A stretch of 64,000 bases of DNA, taken from positions 248,001-312,000 of the forward strand of contig CAWGXI010000012.1 of NCBI GenBank assembly GCA_963826515.1, read 5' to 3'. Numbering within the stretch: position 1 is the first letter of the stretch; every line of letters begins with the position of its first letter. This DNA is from DATFVJ01 sp963826515 (GTDB lineage Bacteria; Actinomycetota; Actinomycetes; Streptosporangiales; Streptosporangiaceae). The notes beneath the pieces were generated by a model, which saw nothing but the letters and a program-made list of their open reading frames with translations, was not told the origin of the DNA and made no database searches. A program made the translations under genes and the position numbers. This document shows positions 57,039-64,000 of this stretch, in pieces.

Positions 57039-60000
57039 TCAGCCCGCCGGGTGCCCATCCCGGCAGGGCGGGTCGTAGGGCACGCCAGGAACGTACATGC
57101 TCCAGTCGGCGCGGGTGAGCGGGTCCCCGGCCATCGCGCACACCTCGGCCGCGGCGGCCCCGGGTCCGGTGTCCCACAGGCGTACTGTCCCGTCGGCGCT
57201 ACCCGCGGCGAGCACGCGCCCGCTCGGGGCGAACGCGACCGAGTACACGTGCCCGGCGGGCCCGGTCAGGTCCGCGCGCATGACCGGCATGGAGTCGCCC
57301 GAGGTGTGCCACAGCCAGACTGTGCCATCGGTGACGCCGGCGGCGAGCGTCCCCCCGTCCGGGCTGAACACCAGCGAATACACATACCCGCCCGGGCCGC
57401 TCACCGGCCGGCCGAGCGAAACAGGCTTCGCCAGGTGGGCGATGTCCCAGAGCCGGACAGTCTTGTCGGCGCCGCCGGCGGCGAGCACCCGCCCGCTCGG
57501 GCTGAACGCCACCGAGTAGACGTAACTGCCTGCGCCGGTGAGCGGCCGCGCCAGCGGGACGGGCCTGGCCGGGTTCGCGACATTCCACAGCCGGACGGTC
57601 TTGTCGGCACTTGCGGCCGCGAGGACCCGCCCGTCCGGGCTGAAGGCGGCGGAGAACACATAGCTGCGCGAGTCCCTGATCGCGCCCAACGGGCGGAGGT
57701 TCGCGGGGCCGGCAATGCTCCATAGCCGCACGGTCCCGTCATACTCCGCTGTCGCGACGACCCTTCCGTCGCGGCGGAACGCCACGGACTCGACGGGTCC
57801 TCCTGCTGAGGCCCGCGTCGGCGGGCCGATCGGGACCGGACCGCCCTGCCCGGCAGTGCGCCAGAGCTGGACCGAGCCGTTGCCGTACCCCGCGGCGAGC
57901 GTTATGCCGCCGGGGCTGAACGCCACTGCATTGACTAATGTGCCGGTCGGCGCGGCGGCGCCGATCCGGCTACGGGTGGCGGTGTCCCACAGCGTGAGAT
58001 CGGTGGCGCCGACGGCGAGCGTCCGCCCGTCCGGGCTGAAGGACACGCTGTTGACCGGGCCATCGGCGGCGAGCACGGGCGGCGGTACGGCCCACACGCG
58101 GACGGTGCCGTCGGCCGCGCCCGTGATCAAGTTACGGGCGCCATCCCAGGCGAGCGACGTAACAGGAACCGGGTGCGGCAGCCTGAACATCACCTTGCCG
58201 GTGGCGAGGTTCCATGCAAGCGCGGTGTCGTCGCTGCTTCCCGCGACGAGCACCTGCCCGCCCGGGTCGAAGGCGACCGCGTTCACCCCGTCGGTCGCAC
58301 CGGTGAGCAGCGCACGGGCGCGAACCGGCCGCGCCGGATTGGCGACGTTCCACAGCCATACGTCCTTGTCCCTGCTGCCAGCGGCGAGCGTCCGGCCGTC
58401 GGGGCTGAATGCCAGCGCATCGACCACGGAGGCCGGCCCGGTGAGCGGGCGGCCCAGTGCGATCGGGCGGCCCAGTGCGATCGGGCGGCCCAGTGCGATC
58501 GGGCGGCCCAGTGCGATCGGGCGGCCCAGTGCGATCGGGCGGCGCAGTGCGATCGGGCGGCGCAGTGCGATCGGGCGGCGCAGTGCTGCCGGGTGGCCCA
58601 GTGCTGCCGGGTGGCCCAGTGCTGCCGGGTGGCCCAGTGCTGCCGGGTGGCCCAGTGCTGCCGGGTGGCCCAGTGCTGCCGGGTGGCCCAGTGCTGCCGG
58701 GTGGCCCAGTCCGACCGGGTGGCCCGAGGGGGGGAGGCTCCACAGCCGTACCCTGCCGTCGGCGCTCCCCGCGGCGAGTGTTCTTCCGTCCGGGCTGAAA
58801 GCGACCGATTCCACATAACCGGCGGGCCCGGTCAGCGTCGCGAAGGGCCTGGGCTTTCCGGGGCGGCCTGTGTCCCATAACCGTACGGTGTCGTCGGCGC
58901 TGCCGGCCGCGAGCAACCGGCCGTCGGGGCTGAACGCCACGCAGTAGACGGTATTCGCAGGCCCGGTGAGCGGCGCAGGCCTGCCGCGGCCGCCGCGGAT
59001 CGGCGGTGTCCCATAACCGGATCTGATGGTCCGCGCCCGCGGCCGCGAGCAGCCGTCCGCCTGGGCCGAACGCGGCGCTGTAGATCGGGCCGGGTAGGTG
59101 TGCGAGCGGTGGTCCGAGCCGTGACGGCAGCCCCGGGTGTGTCACGTCCCAAAGCCGCAGCGTCCCGTCGTCGGCCGCGACCGCGAGGACCGCGTGGTCG
59201 GGGGTCAGCGCGACGGCCTGGACGACGCCGTTCGAGTCGAGCAGCCGCGCGGCCGCAGGGGAGCCCGACGACTCGAGCAGGCTTGACAAGGCCTCGGGAG
59301 TGGGGGAGATGCGGTAGGCGGCCAGGCCGAGTTGCGCGGCAACGGACACGTAGTCGGCACGGACCTGGCCGGCCTCGACCGCCACCTCGCGCGAGTCCGC
59401 GTTGCCAAGCGCCGCGCTGGCCCCCTCACGCTGCTCGAACGCGTAGCCGGCCAGCGTAACTGTCGCGAGCACCGCGATGCCCAATGCCCCCACCAGGCGG
59501 TGCAGGCGCCGGGTGCGGCGCTTTTCGGCGTCCCGCTCCGCCCGCTCGCACGCGACACCCGCGTCGAGATACTCCTGTTCGAGCCGGCTGAGACCGGCGC
59601 GGCCCGCCGGCTCCGAAGCCGAGTCCCTCGCGACGGCGAGCGGGCCACCCCGCAGCAGGCCGGTAACCTCGCGGCCACCGTCGCGCCAGGCGCGGGCCGC
59701 CTCGCCGATGCGGCGGCGCATCCGCAGCCAGTCGCGGTCCGCATCGATCCACTCGCGCAGCCTGGGCCAGGCGGCAAGCAGTACCTCGTGAGCGATCTGC
59801 GCGCCGTTGGCGTCGACCGTTATCAGGCGCTGGGCGACGAATGTGTTGAGCACATCCGCGTCGTTGCCGTGGCTCACCTCATCGATGGGTATGCGGCGGC
59901 GGAGCGCCACGCCGTCGGTGACCTGGACCAGGCGCAGGAAGAGCCGCCGCGCGTGGTCGCGTTGGTCTGCCCCGAGCTCGCTATAGGCGGCTTCCGCGGT

Positions 60001-61215
60001 GCGGGCGATCGCGTCTTTGATGCCGCCGCTGCTCTTGTACGCGGCGACGGTGAGCACCCCGCCACGTGATCGCTGCCACGTTGCGAGCAGCGCGTGCGAA
60101 AGCAGCGGCAGCGACCCCGCTTCGTATGCCGCCTGAGGTCCGCCGCTGCCTGTCAGCGGTCCCAGATCGCGCAGTAGTAGCTCGACGAGCCCATGCTCGA
60201 CCTTCAGCTTGGCGAGGCGGGCCGGTTCGACGATCGCCTGGCGTAGCTGCGCCTCGGTCATCGGCGTAACCACGATCTGGCGTTCCTGCAGGGCGGTGGT
60301 GAGCTGGGGGTAGGCCAGAGCGCGGGCGTAGAAGTCGGCACGCAAGCCGAGCAGCACGAGCGCGCGCGGACAAAGCGCGCAGAGCGCGGCGATGAATGAC
60401 CGCCTCTCGTCCTCGTCCTCGCACTCGGTGAAGGTCTCCTCGAACTGATCCACGATGATGGCAAGGCCGGGCAGCCGGACCTGCCCGGCCAGTTCCGTGC
60501 CGCGCGCGGGATCCGCGCGCAGCACGGCCTCGGCTCCGGCCACGTCGTCAGGCGCCAGCTGCCCGGCCAGTGCGCGAACCGGCCGTGGCCCTGGGCTGAA
60601 GACCAGCAATCGCGGGCCGCCCGCGCCGGTGCGTGCGCGGCTTCGCGCGCGGAGCGCCGGGATCAGTCCCGCTCGCAGCAATGACGACTTGCCGGCGCCG
60701 GAGGGCCCGACGACCACGAGCGGCAACTCACGGGCCTGGCCTCCCGTGCTGCGATATCGGTCGGCGGCCAGGCCCACAAGCGGCCGGATCAGGTCGTCAC
60801 GGCCGAAGAACCAGCGGGCGTCCTCGGCCTGGAAGGCCGCGAGGCCGCGATACGGCGCCGGGGCGCCCGCGGGCCGGCGGCCTGGCGCCCTGCGGGCCCG
60901 GGCGAGCGCCTGCAGCCACTCGTCAATGGCCTCAGCGCGGGTTTCGCCGCAAGCCGCGAGAATCCGCCGCAGCAGGGAGGTGGCCGAGGCTTGGGGCAGG
61001 TGGCTGCCAGTGAAATAGTCGCCGACGGTGCTCGGCGGGACGTCGGCCGCCGCTGCCACCTGCCTGATCGTCTTGCCCGCCCGCTCCCTGAGCAGGCTGA
61101 GCTCACGGCCGAAGTCCTCCTGGTTGGCAATGCGCCCCGGATCGGGCCGTCCAGCATGAGGTGAAGTGTCCTCAGCCACAGTTCCCCCCACAAACCCCCT
61201 AAGACGGTTCGTCAA
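57039..61215 (-). CDS. XRE-nSTAND-WD40 giant protein with one frameshift
   Basis: Starting at ATG 61215, residues ~30-85 form an XRE-type DNA-binding domain (LSLLRERAGKTIRQVAAAAD, PPSTVGDYFTGSHLPQAS). An nSTAND NTPase module follows: PYRGLAAFQAEDARWFFGRD, Walker A VVVGPSGAGKSSLLRAGLIP, LAIIVDQFEETF and LVLLGLRADFYARALAYPQL. A membrane helix near residue 590 (LVGALGIAVLATVTLAGYAF) precedes about 14 WD40 blades (IYSAAFGPGGRLLAAAGADH, VAFSPDGRTLAAGSADG, SPDGRVLAAASADKTVRLWN), i.e. two seven-bladed propellers. Near 58980, in a CGCGGCGGCCGCGG run, the frame changes once and the rest is in the neighbouring frame to 57039. Full length would be ~1392 residues. Such proteins are signal-transducing or conflict-related ATPases. 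Confidence 0.75.
58447..58728. repeat. 18-bp minisatellite in the WD40 region, 15 units
   Basis: Fifteen full units run from 58447 to 58716, then a partial one. There are three subtypes: GGGCGGCCCAGTGCGATC (five), GGGCGGCGCAGTGCGATC (two, plus one hybrid) and GGGTGGCCCAGTGCTGCC (six), with one final variant. They read, on the coding strand, as ALGRPI/ALRRPI/ALGHPA and lie exactly between two WD40 blades. Confidence 0.95.
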
Positions 61216-61470
61216 TCAGGACTGTACGCCCGGTGGCCAGCAAAATGCGATGAGTTAGTGTCGGATGTGCTCGCGTATCGCTGGCGTGTCCGAGGTTGTC
61301 CGGGCAGTGGCCTGGCTATTCCGGCCAATCCGGCCCGGACGGCACACTGACGAAATCAGCGAAGGCCCGGGTGCCACGGGTCTTCGCTGACCTAAGGCTT
61401 GCGGGGAGCCCCGGAAAGTCAGGAACGTCCGGATGGGGGGTCGGCGGATGTCCATATGGGGGGTCGGCGG

Positions 61471-61689
61471 ATGTCCATCTTTTTGATCATCGCCGTGTTG
61501 GGCGGGGTAGGTTACTTGTTTTCATTGCACGTGCATCCGTACACCCGGTGCCATTGGTGCCGTGGCGGTGGCCGGCACCGGGGCGTTGTTTATGGCTACG
61601 CGAACCGTGCGTGCGGGCACTGCGGTGGCAACGGCAGGCAGTTGCGCCTCGGTGTACGTCTTTTCCTCGGCGGCACCGGTCGGAAGTAG
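61471..61689 (+). CDS. Small membrane protein with CxxC zinc-finger pairs
   Basis: This 72-residue protein has one N-terminal membrane helix (MSIFLIIAVLGGVGYLFSLH). A zinc-ribbon-like part, CHWCRGGGRHRGVVYGYANR then ACGHCGGNGRQLRLGVRLF, follows, with two C-x-x-C-x-G-x-G knuckles of the DnaJ type. Similar small proteins are widespread in actinobacteria, but their role is not known. The frame is open farther upstream, but ATG 61471 gives the anchor directly. The 14-bp repeat starts two bases after its stop. Confidence 0.6.
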   Translation: MSIFLIIAVLGGVGYLFSLHVHPYTRCHWCRGGGRHRGVVYGYANRACGHCGGNGRQLRLGVRLFLGGTGRK

Positions 61690-61690
61690 C

Positions 61691-61798
61691 ACCGCGGAAG
61701 AAGCACCGCGGAAGAAGCACCGCGGAAGAAGCACCGCGGAAGAAGCACCGCGGAAGAAGCACCGCGGAAGAAGCACCGCGGAAGAAGCACCGCGGAGT
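61691..61798. repeat. 14-bp tandem repeat, seven units plus a partial, intergenic
   Basis: The unit is ACCGCGGAAGAAGC, seven identical copies to 61788 and a partial eighth. It starts directly after the stop of the small CxxC protein. The period of 14 is the same as the array at 50.2 kb although the unit differs. Confidence 0.95.
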
Positions 61799-61952
61799 AG
61801 CACCGGGTGGAGGTAACGCAGGGCGATTCACGCGTCAGACCAGGCAACTTTGGCCTCGACGGCGCCCGCGGGGGCGGCGCCGTGGGTGCTTGCCTGCCCC
61901 GCTCACCAAGGCCGGCGGCCGGTAAGACCCGATTTGCTCCAGCGGGTGCGCG

Positions 61953-62943
61953 GTGAAGGTCCATGTGATCCACGAGAACCCTGACTGGTATGGCCCGCTC
62001 GCCGCCGCGTTCGACGCAGAAGGCGTCCCGCACGAGGAGTGGCTGCTCGACGGCGGGATGCTCGACCTCGATGCCCCGCCGCCGCACGGGGTGTTCTGGT
62101 CCGGGATGAGCGCCTCGTCGCACACCCGGGGACACCTGCTGGCGAAGGAATTCAGCAGAAGCGTGCTTTGCTGGCTGGAGTCACAAGGCCGCCGCGTCGT
62201 TAACGGGCGCGCGGAGTCCTCGAGCTCGAGATGAGCAAGGTGGACCAGCTGACCGAGTTGCGGGCGGCAGGTTTCGACGTGCCGCGGACAATCGCCGTGG
62301 CAGGCCGCGGCGACCTGGTCGCCGCCGCCTGCAAGCTGCGCGCGCAAGCAAGCACAACCAGGGCGGCAAGGGCCTGGGCGTGCGGCGCTTCGACAGCCAT
62401 GGCGAGTTCGCGGCGCACGTCGGGTCACTGAGATTCGCGGCCCCTGTGGACTGGATCACCCTGCTTCAGGAGTACGTGCGGGCCGCACAGCCGTTCATCA
62501 CCCGCGTGGAGGTCGTGGGCGGCGAGTTCGTGTACGCGATCGCGGCCGGCACCGCGCGCGGCGGGTTCGAGCTATGCCCTGCGGACGCCTGCGCCGTGGA
62601 CCGGGCGTGGGCGCCCCTGGCGGGGGACCCGGCGGGAGCCCTCGCCGGATCCCCCGCCACGGTCTCGGACACGCTGCGGGAGCCGGGCTTGTTCGCACTC
62701 CGCGAGGGATTCGATCATTCAATCGTCGCGCGCTACCTGGAATTCGCCCGCGCGCACGGCATCGAGATCGCGGGGTTTGAGTTCATCGAGTCCGAGGACG
62801 GCCGGCTTGTCACCTGTGACGTGAACGCCACCACGAACTACAACGCGGACATCGAGGCCGCCGCACCGCGGCCGGCGTTGCGGCAGGTCGCCAGGTATCT
62901 CGGCCGGCTGCTGGCCGAGCAGGAAGAAAAGGGGCGGCGGTGA
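61953..62943 (+). pseudogene. RimK-like ATP-grasp ligase, twice frameshifted
   Basis: Start GTG 61953 gives MKVHVIHENPDWYGPLAAAF, DGGMLDLDAPPPHGVFWSGM, LLAKEFSRSVLCWLESQGRR and VVNGRA. A shift near 62215 moves to the frame of MSKVDQLTELRAAGFDVPRT and VAGRGDLVAAACKL. A second change near 62345 moves to KHNQGGKGLGVRRFDSHGEF, with about a dozen codons (the F-I-T-K region) lost. WITLLQEYVRAAQPFITRVE, GFEFIESEDGRLVTCDVNAT and TNYNADIE then complete the metal-binding end. It is related to alpha-L-glutamate ligases. It is inactive unless the shifts are errors. Confidence 0.7.
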
Positions 62944-63002
62944 TGCGTTTCGGTTACTGGATGCCCGTACAGCGCCGGGTAGCGCGCCGCCGCGGGGGCG
63001 GC

Positions 63003-63764
63003 CTATGCGTGGGGGTTGTCCATCCACAGGTGCGACGGCAGGGCCTCGTCCAATGGTGAGGCGACCTCGAGCGCGGCCGGGGCCGGCTCCGCGCCGCGTG
63101 CGCAGGCCGTGAAGATGAACGGCCCGCTTCGACGCCACCAGCCGGGAAAAACGGGACCCTCGGCTGTGCGCACCTCAAGCGGCGACCAGGTCTGTTCGGG
63201 AGGCTGCAGGTCCGCGACGCTCACCTCGACCGAGCGGGTATCCCTGCGCAAGCCGGTCCGCAATACTTTGAGCGCGCTCTCCTTTGCCGACCAGAAGAGG
63301 TTGGCGGCAAGATCGCGCGCATCACCGGCAGCCTCGACGAAGCGTGCCTCGGGCTCGGTCAGGTAGTCCCGCACGAACGCGGGGCTTCGCTGTTCCACCA
63401 CCTCGATGTCGCAGCCGACATCCGCGGGCTCGGCGGTTACCAGGCAAACGGCGCAGCCCGCCCGGTCGCTCAGCGAGACTCCCCGGGCGGCGCGCTGCCC
63501 GTCGACATAGAGTTCCGGCGCGCCGTCATGCGCCGTGCGCCCCTCGATCCGCGCGAGCGCGGCCGGGTCGTCGGGCCAGCCGAGGACGCTGGCAACGGCG
63601 ACCTTGAGTGTCCACCGGCCGAGCAGGTAATCCGTCCGCCGCTTGGTGTAGGGGAGCTGGCCGGCGCGGCGGTGCTCGGCTTCGGTCAGCCAGCTGATCG
63701 TGGGGGGCGCGGTGGGCAGCGTGAATAGCTGCCGCTCTGTTCGCGCGAGCCACGAGATAGGCAT
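63003..63764 (-). CDS. 4'-phosphopantetheinyl transferase superfamily protein
   Basis: This 253-residue Sfp-type transferase has an N-terminal half ending YTKRRTDYLLGRWTLKVAVA. The Mg-binding line GVSLSDRAGCAVCLVTAEPA, DVGCDIEVVEQRSPAFVRDY with Asp/Glu, and LAANLFWSAKESALKVLRTG with W-x-x-K-E-A/S follow. Such enzymes attach the phosphopantetheine arm to carrier proteins for polyketide, peptide or fatty-acid synthesis. No carrier gene is in the window. ATG 63764 starts MPISWLARTERQLFTLPTA. The upstream region contains MITE copy G. Confidence 0.87.
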   Translation of the reverse strand: MPISWLARTERQLFTLPTAPPTISWLTEAEHRRAGQLPYTKRRTDYLLGRWTLKVAVASVLGWPDDPAALARIEGRTAHDGAPELYVDGQRAARGVSLSDRAGCAVCLVTAEPADVGCDIEVVEQRSPAFVRDYLTEPEARFVEAAGDARDLAANLFWSAKESALKVLRTGLRRDTRSVEVSVADLQPPEQTWSPLEVRTAEGPVFPGWWRRSGPFIFTACARGAEPAPAALEVASPLDEALPSHLWMDNPHA

Positions 63765-63800
63765 GCGCTGCTCCTGCCGGAGGTCGTCTTGGTTAGGCCG

Positions 63801-63872
63801 AAGGGCGTGTCCCGCAGATCTCGGTGGATGCGGGCGCCACCGCGCCGCCAAAGATCTGCGAGACACGCCTTG
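63801..63872. repeat. MITE-like repeat, copy G, minimal
   Basis: This is the shortest copy (72 bp). AAGGGCGTGTCCCGCAGA and CCAAAGATCTGCGAGACA-type inverted end are nearly joined, with only the GGTGGATGCGGGCG remnant of the core between. An extra GCCCTAGGGC follows at 63880-63889. Confidence 0.75.
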
Positions 63873-63882
63873 GTACTACGCC

Positions 63883-64000
63883 CTAGGGCGCCTTCGCCAC
63901 GACGGGTGGCACCGTTGACACCAGCCGCCGCTCCAACTCGCCGATGATAAACGGCCTGAGGTCGGCGGCCGCGATAATCTCGTCGACCGATCCCACCCGC
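63883..64000 (-). CDS. C-terminal end of an unidentified protein (possible acyl-CoA carboxyltransferase-like), cut by the window edge
   Basis: The minus frame entering from the right edge reads RVGSVDEIIAAADLRPFIIG, then ELERRLVSTVPPVVAKAP and a TAG at 63883-63885. The line V-D-x-I-I-x-A-A-x-L-R-P-x-I resembles the end of biotin-dependent carboxyltransferase or decarboxylase subunits, but 38 codons are too few to be sure. Confidence 0.4.
   Translation of the reverse strand, partial: RVGSVDEIIAAADLRPFIIGELERRLVSTVPPVVAKAP

Noticed and set aside
57715..58818. A 367-codon plus-strand frame across the WD40 region
   Set aside because: It mirrors the repeats of the real WD40 gene in antisense, with no independent signature.
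61691..61798. CRISPR-like array or Lys/Arg-rich peptide gene
   Set aside because: It is a 14-bp head-to-tail repeat without spacers, and the predicted peptides only reflect the repeat read in all frames.
61296..61925. A 209-codon frame through the small CxxC gene and the repeat
   Set aside because: It exists because the 14-bp repeat has no stops; the neighbouring frame holds the recognisable CxxC protein.
1..64000. tRNA, rRNA, biosynthetic gene cluster or prophage
   Set aside because: No cloverleaf-like or rRNA sequence, no PKS/NRPS modules or carrier proteins, and no phage structural or integrase genes were recognised. A lone phosphopantetheinyl transferase is not enough to call a cluster.

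Overview
The window is about 64 kb of very GC-rich DNA from an actinomycete, probably a filamentous soil lineage related to Streptosporangiales or Streptomycetales. This rests on codon and base composition, frequent GTG starts, and typical actinobacterial families: CGNR regulator, DUF1707 and PspC proteins, a stand-alone LigD-type polymerase domain, DUF6186, ISKra4 elements with a DUF6788 partner, and an XRE-nSTAND-WD40 giant protein. No rRNA, tRNA, CRISPR array or phage structural gene was seen.

Layout. 0.1-2.8 kb: an MFS efflux gene killed by an in-frame TGA, its divergent CGNR regulator, and an IS982-like remnant. 2.9-9.1 kb: the best metabolic unit, with a GntR regulator divergent from a lactonase, a hydroxyacid-oxoacid transhydrogenase (HOT), an FmdB-like zinc ribbon protein and a fused FAD/Fe-S D-2-hydroxyglutarate dehydrogenase. 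Together they suggest lactone to 4-hydroxyacid to semialdehyde, with D-2-hydroxyglutarate recycled to 2-oxoglutarate. 9.2-11.2 kb: a decayed ISKra4 element with readable terminal inverted repeats. 11.2-15.1 kb: an ABC-2 permease translationally coupled to a protein that joins an extracytoplasmic S15-type hydrolase to an ABC ATPase. 17-20 kb: DUF1707 and PspC genes divergent from a PspC-histidine kinase/LuxR regulator operon. 20-34.6 kb: assorted oxidoreductases, a LigD-type polymerase, amidase and pirin, mixed with several pseudogenes. 34.6-52 kb: GMC oxidoreductase, PIG-L deacetylase, glutamine synthetase-like ligase, PAC2, GlxA-type regulator, HhH-GPD protein, amidohydrolase/thioesterase pair, DUF72, a frameshifted M24 protein and an XRE-cupin regulator. 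53-55.5 kb: an intact IS30 element beside a deletion-scarred MFS and universal stress protein remnant. 55.7-64 kb: saccharopine dehydrogenase-like protein, the nSTAND-WD40 giant, a decayed ATP-grasp ligase, a phosphopantetheinyl transferase and the tail of a further gene cut by the window edge.

Two features run through the whole window. One is tandem minisatellites: units of 9, 15, 18 or 21 bp inside genes, and 14 or 17 bp between genes. The other is a family of about seven short MITE-like repeats (72-316 bp) with ends like CTAGGGCGTGTCCCGCAG, sitting at gene ends. Pseudogenes are unusually dense (about a dozen). Some show only single-base frameshifts, which could be sequence errors. Others have deletions and fusion junctions that errors cannot explain, so the region looks like a rearranging, accessory part of a large chromosome.
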